Source of the DNA: Anaerolineae bacterium
GTDB lineage: Bacteria; Chloroflexota; Anaerolineae; B4-G1; SLSP01
DNA: 18,599 bases
Direction: 5' to 3'
Assembly: GCA_016934645.1 (NCBI GenBank)
Contig: JAFGSL010000322.1
Span: 1 to 18,599 of the forward strand
The translations under genes were made by a program, and so were the position numbers. The notes under the pieces are model-generated. The model did no database searches and had not been told where the DNA came from. It was given only the letters and a program-made list of their open reading frames with translations. Below, one piece after another: positions 7,128 through 14,580 of the stretch (position 1 is its first letter; each line of letters opens with the position of its first letter).

Positions 7128-8414
7128 TTAAGCGCGCCCCAAGAAACGCCTGAGCCAGGAAATCTGCTTGGGTGTCGGCTCCGGGCACGCCGCGGTTTCG
7201 AGTGGCCGCCTACCGTTCTTCCTCTCGCACGCATTTAATGCCCGCTTCGCCGCAAAAGCGACGTGCTCCACCTGATCCTGCGTCAGCTTTTTCAACGCAA
7301 CTTGCACTTCGGGGGTTGCGCCATCCAGAGCGCTGAGCGTGTGGGCCAGAGCAGCCCGCAGATAGGCATTGGTGTCGTCCACCAGAGGCAAGAGTTGGGG
7401 AATCAGGGTCTTATCATCGAGTGCCCCCAGCGCCTCGATAGCGGCCGGGCGCACCAGGGGACTGCTATCGTCGTAGGCCATAGCAAGCAATGTTGGAATC
7501 GCCGTCGCATCCTGGAGGTTGCCGACCGTGAGCGCGGCAGTGCGGCGCAGGCGCGGATCCGGCGAGGTCAGGAACTCGCGCACGGCCGGGAGTGCCGGCT
7601 GGTACCTGATCCGCCCCAGGCTCTTGAGCGCGGCCAGCTCCAGATTGACGCTTTTATCGGCTAGGGCTTCGACCAGCACCGGTCCCCCTTCCAGCCCCCC
7701 GATTTCTCCGATGGCGCTGGCGGCGAGCGAGCGTGCTCCTACATAGCCCCGCACGACATCAGCCAAAATCGGGATCGCATCCGGCGGATGCAAATCCCCT
7801 AGGGCCACGACGAGTGTCTTGACCACCGGCAAATCACGTTGGCTGGGCGCAGACAGGTAGGTCTTGAGCATCTCGATCATCTGAGGTGCGGCTTCTTGCG
7901 CATTTAAGCGGCGCAATGCGATGAGGACCGTGCGTCGGATACGCTGATCGGGCGTATCGAGCAGGGGAAGCAAGACCGCGCTCATATCAGAAATTCCCAA
8001 CTTGCCAATCGCATTGATCGCGGCGCGTCGGACATAGAAATTGCCATCGTCCAAAGCGTTGAGCAGCGCCCCCTGCGCCTCTTTAGCCTGCATCTGCCCT
8101 AGCGCAATTGCAGCAGCGCGACGCACAAAGGAGCAGGGATCGTGCATGGCATCCATCAGCGGGAAAATGGCGTCATTGTGTCCGATGTGGCCGAGTGCCT
8201 CTGCCGCAGCGCTGCGCACGTAGGTGTTCACATCTTCTTTGAGAAGTGTGATAAGATTAGATACAGCATAGTCAGCTTTGAGCTTGCCTAGCTCCTGCAC
8301 GACCTGCGAACGCTGGCGTGGATTTGGACTGTTCAGATTTGCAATATGGCAATCTCTGGCACGAGAACTTTGTTCCGAGACATGCACAGACGGAAGATCA
8401 TCATTGTGGTTCAA
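7128..8414 (-). CDS. HEAT-repeat protein
   Basis: From the TTG at 8414 the protein has 428 residues and consists almost wholly of HEAT/PBS-lyase-type helical repeats of about 31 residues, roughly eleven copies between residues 40 and 400. Typical units are VNTYVRSAAAEALGHIG, CSFVRRAAAIALGQM, NFYVRRAAINAIGKLG and PRLRRTAALTVGNLQ. The C-terminus is a basic, amphipathic stretch (ISWLRRFLGRA). No signal peptide or enzyme domain is seen, so it is probably a cytoplasmic scaffold for protein binding; the partner is unknown. Start choice: the frame is open up to TTG 8507, but a good promoter (8465-8493) lies inside that extension, and GAAGGTGAG (8419-8427) precedes TTG 8414 by five bases. GTG 8423 is a close alternative. 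The gene diverges from the PA14 protein gene and converges on the glycosyltransferase gene. Confidence 0.85.
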   Translation of the reverse strand: MNHNDDLPSVHVSEQSSRARDCHIANLNSPNPRQRSQVVQELGKLKADYAVSNLITLLKEDVNTYVRSAAAEALGHIGHNDAIFPLMDAMHDPCSFVRRAAAIALGQMQAKEAQGALLNALDDGNFYVRRAAINAIGKLGISDMSAVLLPLLDTPDQRIRRTVLIALRRLNAQEAAPQMIEMLKTYLSAPSQRDLPVVKTLVVALGDLHPPDAIPILADVVRGYVGARSLAASAIGEIGGLEGGPVLVEALADKSVNLELAALKSLGRIRYQPALPAVREFLTSPDPRLRRTAALTVGNLQDATAIPTLLAMAYDDSSPLVRPAAIEALGALDDKTLIPQLLPLVDDTNAYLRAALAHTLSALDGATPEVQVALKKLTQDQVEHVAFAAKRALNACERKNGRRPLETAACPEPTPKQISWLRRFLGRA

Positions 8415-8464
8415 TTGACTCACCTTCAACTTTTTATGGGCTTGGTCTTTTGCCGAGCGAGTTG

Positions 8465-8493
8465 AGTATATCACAAGGAAGAAAAAAGAACAA
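8465..8493 (-). promoter_or_regulatory. Candidate promoter of the HEAT-repeat gene
   Basis: On the - strand, TTGTTC (8493-8488) and TATACT (8470-8465) are separated by exactly 17 bases. The predicted transcript start near 8458 is downstream of the most distant possible start codon (8507) and upstream of the preferred one (8414). The surrounding 8430-8590 stretch is more AT-rich than the flanking genes, as expected for a divergent promoter region. Confidence 0.55.
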
Positions 8494-8539
8494 TGACAAA
8501 CTAGCAAAGAGGAGGAACAAATTCCCTTTGACTGCCGTC

Positions 8540-8569
8540 TTGATACTAGAGAAGCTACGAGCTTCTAAA
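8540..8569 (+). promoter_or_regulatory. Possible promoter with internal palindrome, PA14 gene
   Basis: TTGATA (8540-8545) and TCTAAA (8564-8569) are 18 bases apart, a weak -35/-10 pair on the + strand. Between and overlapping them lies a 7-base inverted repeat, AGAAGCT (8550-8556) and AGCTTCT (8560-8566), with a 3-base spacer. Such a placement would suit a repressor operator. Both assignments rest on pattern alone. Confidence 0.3.
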
Positions 8570-8598
8570 CCTACAAAGATAATACAGGAGGTGTTGCA

Positions 8599-10335
8599 GT
8601 GAAAACGTCTTCTATCAAGTGGATGACCGGGGTTATCCTGATAACGTTGTTAGCGCTGGCGGGGGGCTATGTTCCTGTGTTAAGCGCAGGCAGTTGGTAC
8701 GCTGAGTACTTCGCTAACATGAGTCTGTCGGGCGGACCGTCGCTCACCCGCTACGAATCAGGCCTGTACTTCGAGTGGGGAGCCGGCAGTTCGGGGACGG
8801 GCATCCCTAGCGATAACTTTTCTGCCCGCTTCACCCGTGACGAATGGTTCGAAGGCGGCACGTATCGCTTCTCGTATCGCTCGGACGACGGTCTACGTCT
8901 GTGGATCGACGACGTCCTGATAATCGACGATTGGCGCGACCGCGCAGCCACCTGGAGCATCATCGATCATTATGTCGCGGCAGGCACACATCACGTGCGG
9001 GTTGAATACTACGAGCGCGGTGGCAACGCGACACTGCAGGTGGCCTGGGAAAAGACCAGCGGGGGTGCCGACTGGCATGGAGATTACTACACCAACCAGA
9101 CGCTGTCGGGCAGCCCGGTGCTGGCCCGTTATGATGCAGCCATCGATTTCGATTGGGGAAATGGCAGTCCCGATTCGGCGGTGCCTGCGGATAATTTCTC
9201 CGTGCGCTGGTCACGCACGCTGGGCTTCGAAGCCGGGACATACCGCTTCTACGCCAGTTGCGACGACGGCGTGCGCATCTACGTCGACGGTCAGTTGGTG
9301 ATCAACGCCTGGCAAAATCAAAAGCTGCCCAACACGAACTCCGGTGATATCACACTCGGTGCAGGCCAGCACACCGTTGCCGTCGAATACTACGAGGAAG
9401 GTGGTGTGGCCAGCGCGCACGTCTGGTGGAACCGGCTGGACACACTCACAGGCTGGGAGGGACGCTACTTCGACAACCGTGATTTGCGCGGCGGCCCGGC
9501 GTTGATCCGCGGCGACGCCGAAATCAACTTCGATTGGGGACAGGGTGCGCCCGTGAGTTGGATGGCGAGCGACAATTTCTCCGTGCAATGGACCCGCACG
9601 ATCAACTTCACGCCAGGGCTCTACCGCTTCAACACCCGTTCCGATGACGGGATGCGACTCTGGATTGACGACACCATCTTGCACATGGATTACTGGAGTC
9701 CACAGGACAATGTCTGGCGCTATCAGGATTGGCACTACCTATCCGGCACGTACACTTTGCGCGTGGAATACTTCGAAGCCGCCGGTAACGCGCGCATGCA
9801 GTTCTGGTGGGATTATGCCGCGACGGTCGAAGCCGCGCGAGCGATGGCTCCCTCACCGAACTACGGTTTTGCCAGTGCATCTGGGACCGGCACATCGGTC
9901 ACCAGCACACCTGCAACCTCCAGCCCACCTGCGACCTCCAGCCCACAACCGAGTGTGCAATATCCCGGGCCGTGGCAAGGCGAATACTTCGATAGTCGCG
10001 ACCTCAACGAGACACCCGTGCTGGTACGCACTGACGAAACCATCAACTTCGACTGGAAACTCGGCTCGCCTGCTTCGGAGATTCCGGTAAACGAGTTTGC
10101 CGTGCGTTGGACCGGCACGTTCGCTTTCGAGGCGGGGCGCTATCGCTTCACCACGACGAGCGACGACGGCGTGCGCGTCTACGTGAACGACCGTTTGGTC
10201 ATCAACAGTTGGTATCCCATGCGGGGGACACGCTACGCCACCGCGACCCTGCCTAAGGGCAACGCGACCATCCGCGTGGAGTATTTCGAACGCACCGGTG
10301 CAGCGAAGGCACAACTGACATGGAGAAAATTGTGA
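8599..10335 (+). CDS. Secreted protein with four PA14 domains
   Basis: The 578-residue protein starts at GTG 8599, supported by a strong AGGAGGTG (8586-8593). Residues 1-30 are a signal peptide ending in VLSA. Four PA14 domains follow, opening at about residues 33 (WYAEYF), 159 (WHGDYY), 286 (WEGRYF) and 459 (WQGEYF), each about 118 residues and each containing the FRWxxxDDGxRxxxD-type core (for example SDDGLRLWIDD, CDDGVRIYVDG) and a closing VEYYE or VEYFE. A Ser/Thr/Pro linker (about 412-455) separates the third and fourth domains. PA14 domains are beta-barrels that commonly bind carbohydrates on secreted enzymes, toxins and adhesins. No catalytic domain is present, so a carbohydrate-binding surface or matrix role is the best guess. 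The next gene follows after 52 bases, probably on the same transcript. Confidence 0.9.
   Translation: MKTSSIKWMTGVILITLLALAGGYVPVLSAGSWYAEYFANMSLSGGPSLTRYESGLYFEWGAGSSGTGIPSDNFSARFTRDEWFEGGTYRFSYRSDDGLRLWIDDVLIIDDWRDRAATWSIIDHYVAAGTHHVRVEYYERGGNATLQVAWEKTSGGADWHGDYYTNQTLSGSPVLARYDAAIDFDWGNGSPDSAVPADNFSVRWSRTLGFEAGTYRFYASCDDGVRIYVDGQLVINAWQNQKLPNTNSGDITLGAGQHTVAVEYYEEGGVASAHVWWNRLDTLTGWEGRYFDNRDLRGGPALIRGDAEINFDWGQGAPVSWMASDNFSVQWTRTINFTPGLYRFNTRSDDGMRLWIDDTILHMDYWSPQDNVWRYQDWHYLSGTYTLRVEYFEAAGNARMQFWWDYAATVEAARAMAPSPNYGFASASGTGTSVTSTPATSSPPATSSPQPSVQYPGPWQGEYFDSRDLNETPVLVRTDETINFDWKLGSPASEIPVNEFAVRWTGTFAFEAGRYRFTTTSDDGVRVYVNDRLVINSWYPMRGTRYATATLPKGNATIRVEYFERTGAAKAQLTWRKL
9908..9943 (+). repeat. 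Short tandem repeat (2 x 18 bp) in the PA14 linker
   Basis: Two adjacent 18-base units starting CACCTGC and ending CCAGCC differ at one base. They encode part of the Ser/Thr/Pro linker before the fourth PA14 domain. In-frame units of this kind let linker length vary by slippage. Confidence 0.6.
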
Positions 10336-10342
10336 CTCCTGG

Positions 10343-10370
10343 CGATCAGCTATCAGCATTCAGCGATCAG
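10343..10370. repeat. Four tandem heptamers, consensus CNATCAG
   Basis: Four consecutive 7-base units (CGATCAG, CTATCAG, CATTCAG, CGATCAG) fill the short gap between the PA14 and lipoprotein genes. They end just before the Shine-Dalgarno GAGGTG (10372-10377) of the next gene. Similar short heptamer repeats are known from intergenic regions of cyanobacteria; any role here is unknown. Confidence 0.7.
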
Positions 10371-10387
10371 TGAGGTGTAAAGAAATT

Positions 10388-11902
10388 GTGAGACGTACAC
10401 TAAAACAAGGGTTGTACCTCCTGTTGGTCGTGGGGATGGTCGGGTGTGCCCGGCTATCCCCACTGCCGGACGTGGAAACCGCACCGCTCGCTGCCGCGCC
10501 TACAGAGACAGGCCTTCCAGCATCCACAGAGACGACATCATTGCCGACAGTTCCGCCACCCACAGCAACACCAACACCAGCGGCAACGACGGCACCTCCA
10601 CCAACGGCGACGCCTTCCCCCACCCCACCGCTCACTCCCACAGACACGCCAAGCCAAGCCCTGGCTGCGGGACTTCTGCCATCTGAACCGGTGACCGCGC
10701 CACCCGTGGACTGGACGCCCACCCGTCCCGCGGCCTTCGACGTGGAGAAGGACACACAGGCGTCGTGGGTGCGTGAGTACATCCAAACCGTCACCAACCT
10801 GCTCAATATGAACACCAATATCGATGCACAGGCCCGCGTAGACGCGGCGCTGGCGCAGTTAGTGACCTGGATGCCGGCGGACAGCACCTACGAAGGGCCA
10901 CTCCCACCCAATGCCTGGACCGTCGCTCGCGACCTCAACGCCGACGACAAAATCGAATGGCTCATCAGCGTCCCTGCGCGCGACCGGGGATGTTGGGCCA
11001 CGTACTGTCCCGCCTACGTCCTCATCTTCGAGATGCGCGACAACTTGTTCGTCCCGGCTGCGATCCTTATCGAGGATGAGAATGTGTGGGATCTTTCCGA
11101 CCCGAAGTTGTTAATGGTCGCTGACATCAACGCCGACGGGCATCTTGAGGTCGTGATAGAGCAAGTCTCGTGCGGCGCGCACACCTGCTTCACGGGAATC
11201 ATCATCGGGCAGTGGAACCGGCGGCGCTGGCGCTCGCTCACCGCCGATCCGGTAATGCAAGCTTACACGGACTACACGATCGTCGATCAAACTGGTGATG
11301 GCCTGCTGGATATCGTGATGCACGGCGGAATGTACGGTTCGGTAGGTGCAGGATTGCAGCGCCCGCACACGCAGGTTTTCGCCTGGCGCGATGGCGCTTA
11401 TCGGCTGGTTGAAGATACACCCGATCCAGACGAGCATCCCTATTTCCAAATGCTTGATGCAAATGCTGCATTGGCGAACGGGGAATGGGATACCACACTC
11501 AACCTGGCATTAGCCATAGTCAACTACCCCGGCGTCTACGAAGATGAGGGTTGGCTGACCACAGAAACCTGGGCGCGCATCGTGGGCTACGCTACCCTCG
11601 AAGCCATGTTCGTTTACGCACAGCAGGGCAGTGTGGAGGCGATGCGCCAGGCTCACGCTGGCTTGTTGTCGCGCTCGGCCAGTGCGCCGAATGATCCGTA
11701 TCCCGACGCCGCCTGGCAGGTTTTGCAGACCTACGAGGCCACCGGCGATCCGTTGGCAGCATGTCTGGCAGCGGAGGACTTCATCGCCGCACGTGCTGAA
11801 GATGCAGCCTTTTTTGAATGGTACGGCTATGGTATGGAACGTCTAACGTTGGATCGCATCTGCCCGCTGGATCACGCGACAGAGGAAGGGCCACAGCTTT
11901 AG
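10388..11902 (+). CDS. Lipoprotein with Thr/Pro linker and FG-GAP-like calcium motifs
   Basis: The 504-residue protein begins with a lipoprotein signal peptide ending in VGMVGC, so C20 would be lipid-modified and the protein anchored outside the membrane. Residues 28-115 are a long Thr/Pro/Ala linker, probably extended. The folded part contains three Asp-rich loops resembling FG-GAP/VCBS repeats: DLNADDKIE (182-190), DINADGHLE (246-254) and DQTGDGLLD (300-308), each followed by a beta-strand-like stretch, as in calcium-binding beta-propeller blades. Cys pairs C202/C207 and C262/C267 could form disulfides. The last 150 residues look helical, possibly TPR-like. The specific function is unknown. 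GTG 10388 was preferred over GTG 10370 because GAGGTG (10372-10377) lies 10 bases upstream and the earlier codon sits in the heptamer repeat. It is probably co-transcribed with the PA14 gene. Confidence 0.75.
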   Translation: MRRTLKQGLYLLLVVGMVGCARLSPLPDVETAPLAAAPTETGLPASTETTSLPTVPPPTATPTPAATTAPPPTATPSPTPPLTPTDTPSQALAAGLLPSEPVTAPPVDWTPTRPAAFDVEKDTQASWVREYIQTVTNLLNMNTNIDAQARVDAALAQLVTWMPADSTYEGPLPPNAWTVARDLNADDKIEWLISVPARDRGCWATYCPAYVLIFEMRDNLFVPAAILIEDENVWDLSDPKLLMVADINADGHLEVVIEQVSCGAHTCFTGIIIGQWNRRRWRSLTADPVMQAYTDYTIVDQTGDGLLDIVMHGGMYGSVGAGLQRPHTQVFAWRDGAYRLVEDTPDPDEHPYFQMLDANAALANGEWDTTLNLALAIVNYPGVYEDEGWLTTETWARIVGYATLEAMFVYAQQGSVEAMRQAHAGLLSRSASAPNDPYPDAAWQVLQTYEATGDPLAACLAAEDFIAARAEDAAFFEWYGYGMERLTLDRICPLDHATEEGPQL

Positions 11903-11936
11903 ACTCTATCCGAAAATTATCTTCTTTAACGCTTTA

Positions 11937-11986
11937 GGCGGATCATAATCCACCGTTGCCGCACAAGCGCGGGATTGTGATCCCGC
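11937..11986. repeat. Paired-hairpin intergenic repeat, copy 2 (inverted)
   Basis: GGCGGAT (11937-11943) pairs with ATCCACC (11948-11954, one mismatch) around CATA, and GCGGGAT (11969-11975) pairs perfectly with ATCCCGC (11980-11986) around TGTG. The whole element aligns with the reverse complement of 7061-7110, including the CCGTTGC spacer and the flanking CAAGC. It again sits between convergent genes (stops at 11902 and 12072). Confidence 0.75.
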
Positions 11987-12013
11987 ACAAGCATGTGCTT
12001 TTGATATGTATGC

Positions 12014-12046
12014 ACTGGCGGGCGTCCTTTTGAGACGCCCGCCAGT
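12014..12046. terminator. Strong hairpin between convergent genes
   Basis: ACTGGCGGGCGTC (12014-12026) is perfectly complementary to GACGCCCGCCAGT (12034-12046) with a 7-base loop. The 13-bp stem lies just beyond the stop codon (12072) of the DUF2202 gene and could serve transcripts from both sides. No clear T run follows on either strand, so it may act as an RNA-stabilising 3' end rather than a classical terminator. Confidence 0.6.
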
Positions 12047-12071
12047 CGTTACACTTTATCTCGTACAGGTA

Positions 12072-12953
12072 TCAGAATCGCCCGCGACCCCCTCGAGCGG
12101 GTTGCGTTGAGTTGCCAGACCCTCCACGCCCGCCATTGCTACCGTTCTGCCCCCCATTTCCACCACTGTTTTGACCGTTGCCACCGCTCTGCCCCCCACT
12201 CCCACTACTGTTTTGGCCGTTGCCACCGCCCTGTCCTCCATTGCCACTGCTGTTTCGGGAATTGCCTCGCCCCGTCGTACCGCTCACAATTGCATCATAA
12301 ACAGCTTGCGTGAGATATTGCGGCGTATAGTTCGTCCCGGCCTGTTGTTCCAGGGTTCCAACAAACGCGCGCAGGTGATTGCGTGATCCGGCCAGCAGGT
12401 TCTCGTAAACCCGTTGGATGTCCGCCTTGTCCGTCTGCGCCAGCCGTTCTTCCAGATCCAGGATATCGATCTCTTCGATTGCCGCGCCGACCCGCAGAGC
12501 GGCTTCCAAAGATGCACTCCCCTGTGCGACCAGTTGATCGTAAAGACTCTGGAGTGTTGGATCGGTAAACTCGCCTGCTGCCAGGCCAGCCGCTGGATCA
12601 TCCAAGCCGTAGCGGGTGATCAATTGCAGCACAGAATCGGTGTGTGTTTGCTCGCTTCCCGCGATATTCTGGAAAATCGGCAACTGCCATTCTGCATAGA
12701 GCGCAAGATAGACATCGTGGGCCAGTTTCTCCTCTTCGCGCATAAACAGCAGGCCAGCGGCTTCATCCTCGCTGAGGGTTCCCGAGCTCGTCTGCGCCAG
12801 ATCAAGATCTGAAGTCGTCGCAACGGAGGCTGTGTTCGCCTCATACACCGTCGCCATTTCACTGGCTGATGCAGGAGTACTGCTGCAGCCACTTAACACC
12901 ACTGCCATCACGACAGCACCTACCATCACTTTTTGTAAGAGCCTATTTTTCAT
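12072..12953 (-). CDS. DUF2202 ferritin-like lipoprotein with Gly/Asn-rich tail
   Basis: The 293-residue protein starts at ATG 12953, with AAAGGAG six bases upstream on the - strand. A lipoprotein signal peptide ends in LSGC (C23). Residues about 60-220 match DUF2202, a ferritin-like four-helix family: FMREEEKLAHDVYLALY (70-86), NIAGSEQTHTDSVL with E101 and H104, GAAIEEIDILDLEERL with E160/E161, and IQRVYENLLAGSRNHLRAF with E184 and H193. These residues are the likely metal ligands, suggesting iron binding or redox activity outside the membrane; the reaction is not established. The final 65 or so residues are Gly, Asn, Ser and Gln with a closing basic GGRGRF, encoded by a 42-bp repeat. Such a tail is unlike the rest of the protein and probably flexible, perhaps binding the cell wall or polyanions. 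The gene appears monocistronic. Confidence 0.88.
   Translation of the reverse strand: MKNRLLQKVMVGAVVMAVVLSGCSSTPASASEMATVYEANTASVATTSDLDLAQTSSGTLSEDEAAGLLFMREEEKLAHDVYLALYAEWQLPIFQNIAGSEQTHTDSVLQLITRYGLDDPAAGLAAGEFTDPTLQSLYDQLVAQGSASLEAALRVGAAIEEIDILDLEERLAQTDKADIQRVYENLLAGSRNHLRAFVGTLEQQAGTNYTPQYLTQAVYDAIVSGTTGRGNSRNSSGNGGQGGGNGQNSSGSGGQSGGNGQNSGGNGGQNGSNGGRGGSGNSTQPARGGRGRF
12118..12256 (-). repeat. 42-bp tandem repeat encoding the Gly/Asn tail
   Basis: The marker CTGTTT recurs at 12166, 12208 and 12250, exactly 42 bases apart, with a further degenerate unit on the left. Each unit encodes 14 residues of the pattern GxGGQxGGNGQNSx. Because 42 is a multiple of 3, gain or loss of units keeps the frame. 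Confidence 0.75.
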
Positions 12954-13367
12954 CGTTTTCTCCTTTGTCCCCCACCTGTGTTGGTGGTCAATTTATTTTC
13001 TAAAGATAACTATATTCTAATCCATCTGTATGAAGAAACGATGAAGGCATCGTGAAGATTTTGTGGGTGTTCTGCCAGATCCAACAGGACGACAGGCAAA
13101 CCGTAAAATGTGAATGAAGTGGATACTGAATATTTGTTTTGCCAAGCTTCTTGGATGAAACATGTAGCCAATACAGGCTTCTAGATTTGACTTTCATTTT
13201 CGATTGCCATATACACTTCACCAACAAAGAAGGCGCTCCCCATTAACAACCAAATGTATTCTTGCACAGAATCGCTGTCGGAAAAGCGGCCCGAGACATT
13301 TGCGTATCTGCGCTATAAGAGCACGTTATCAAACAGATGATGCCAACCCATATCCAGGAGGTCCCCG
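12954..13367. other. Divergent intergenic region, AT-rich
   Basis: This 414-base stretch separates the DUF2202 gene (-) from the first beta-helix gene (+) and is more AT-rich than its neighbours. It should hold promoters for both. I could identify only an isolated TATAAG at 13314-13319 without a convincing -35, a small hairpin (CCACC 12972-12976 with GGTGG 12983-12987) in the DUF2202 leader, and ACGATG/CATCGT around 13028-13043. The possible short ORFs here lack ribosome sites and protein-like composition, so none is called. Confidence 0.5.
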
Positions 13368-14051
13368 ATGTATACCAAGAGAACAATCGCCGACGCAATT
13401 CGCCATAGAGTGGTTCCCATATTGCTCGTCGTGGTCACGTTAGCCGCCGCTGGTCTGTTCACGGCAACACCAGTGCGAGCGGCCACAATCTATGTAAGTG
13501 GCACGATATCGAGTAACGAGACTTGGACAGCGGACAACGTGTATGTAATCAACGGCGATCTGACGATCGCTGCTGGAGTGACGTTGACTATTGAGGCCGG
13601 GACGGTGGTCAAGTTCCAGTACCAGAGTTTTGTCTACAGTATGCGGCGGATGGTAGTCAACGGCACGCTGGATCTACAAGGTACAACGGTCAATCCAGTA
13701 GTGTTCACCTCGGAGCGGGATGATACCTACGGCGGTGACACCAACGGCGATGGTTACGCCACACTGCCCGCAGCAGGTGATTGGGGTTACATCCAGTTCA
13801 CCAATACCAGTGTGGATAACGTGTTTGAGTACGCTATCGTGCGCTACGGCGGGTGTCGTAATGATGGCGGAGATCTCTTCTATATACTCTGGGTTGACCG
13901 GGCAGGGATCAGTATTCAACACGCGCTGCTGGAACATAGCTACAACGATGGCCTCTACATTTACCGCTCTGACACCGACCCTGCGGTGACGGTCCAGTAC
14001 TGTACTTTCCGTCTTAACAATGGTTCAGGCGTCCGCGTGGTGAGTCCATAA
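13368..14051 (+). CDS. Secreted parallel beta-helix protein, probably truncated
   Basis: The 227-residue product starts at ATG 13368 with AGGAGGT (13356-13362) five bases upstream. Residues 1-38 are a signal peptide ending in PVRA. The rest is a right-handed beta-helix with the usual N-terminal coil of surface proteins: YVINGDLTIAAGVTLTIEAG, then VVNGTLDLQGTTVNPVVFTS, a calcium-loop-like GGDTNGDGYA, and further coils (VFEYAIVRYGG, IQHALLEHSYNDGLYIY, VQYCTFRLNNGSGVRV). The chain stops immediately after a coil, with no capping or cell-attachment domain. The next ORF brings a new signal peptide and then a coil (GQLNIINCNFEANGAYGLN) of the type that would be expected to follow here. I infer that this is the front part of a larger gene cut by rearrangement or by a stop mutation. 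A small free-standing beta-helix protein is the alternative. Confidence 0.75.
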   Translation: MYTKRTIADAIRHRVVPILLVVVTLAAAGLFTATPVRAATIYVSGTISSNETWTADNVYVINGDLTIAAGVTLTIEAGTVVKFQYQSFVYSMRRMVVNGTLDLQGTTVNPVVFTSERDDTYGGDTNGDGYATLPAAGDWGYIQFTNTSVDNVFEYAIVRYGGCRNDGGDLFYILWVDRAGISIQHALLEHSYNDGLYIYRSDTDPAVTVQYCTFRLNNGSGVRVVSP

Positions 14052-14082
14052 AGATGTTCAACTCGTGAGGAGAAGATCGACT

Positions 14083-14580
14083 ATGAAAACCAAAACGATC
14101 TACCGTGGGTTGAACGTCTTACTCTGCGTCTTACTCTTTGTACCGATGCTGCCAACACCAGCCACCGCCGCCACCCCTTCAATTTCCCTTCATACCCCTG
14201 TCGCCACCTCGGCTGCCAAGGTCTTACCAAAGATGGCACTCTCCAACTTGGTTCAAGACTTACTAGACCAACCATCGCAAACAGGCCAGTTGAATATCAT
14301 CAACTGCAACTTTGAGGCGAACGGTGCCTATGGCCTGAACAGCAGTGTGGACGTTCAAGCTTTTGGAAACTGGTGGGGGGATATCAGCGGCCCCACGCAC
14401 GTCAGCAACCCCAGAGGCCAAGGCGATGCAGTCACAGACCAGGTTATCTTCTATCCGTGGCGTGACACGCCGCAGGATATTGAGATTTCCTACCTACCTT
14501 ACACCCCGACGCTTCCGGGTGATCTCACCATAACCCATAACAACATTGAGGAAATATCAGCTACGGGTTACACAGCATGA
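14083..14580 (+). CDS. Signal peptide plus beta-helix coils: first part of a frameshifted large surface protein
   Basis: The 165-residue ORF starts at ATG 14083 with GAGGAG (14067-14072) ten bases upstream. A signal peptide (1-29) ends in PATA. About 45 low-complexity residues lead into beta-helix coils and the motif NWWGDISGPTHVSNPRGQG followed by DQVIFYPW. The frame then runs out at LTITHNNIEEISATGYTA. Reading one base back at 14550 gives NNIEGNISYGLHSM, a normal beta-helix coil, and continues into the next ORF without a break. One missing G near 14550 therefore explains the stop. Only 31 bases separate it from the preceding ORF. The very short N-terminal region before the coils suggests that an internal part has also been lost. 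Confidence 0.7.
   Translation: MKTKTIYRGLNVLLCVLLFVPMLPTPATAATPSISLHTPVATSAAKVLPKMALSNLVQDLLDQPSQTGQLNIINCNFEANGAYGLNSSVDVQAFGNWWGDISGPTHVSNPRGQGDAVTDQVIFYPWRDTPQDIEISYLPYTPTLPGDLTITHNNIEEISATGYTA

Noticed and set aside
8415..8507. N-terminal extension of the HEAT protein with a hydrophobic stretch resembling a signal peptide
   Set aside because: The best promoter for the gene lies inside it, so this part is probably not transcribed.
10360..10887. Antisense open frame opposite the lipoprotein start
   Set aside because: Its Gly/Val-rich sequence is the mirror of the Thr/Pro linker codons and has no independent support.
12118..12256. Regular repeats that could suggest a CRISPR array
   Set aside because: The 42-bp units are contiguous, without spacers, and encode an in-frame Gly/Asn tail.
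13000..13227. Short - strand ORF in the AT-rich intergenic region
   Set aside because: There is no ribosome site, the composition is unlike protein, and no motif is present.
14545..14556. Programmed ribosomal frameshift at the first break
   Set aside because: No X-XXY-YYZ slippery heptamer or clear downstream stem is present; a plain one-base loss explains the data.
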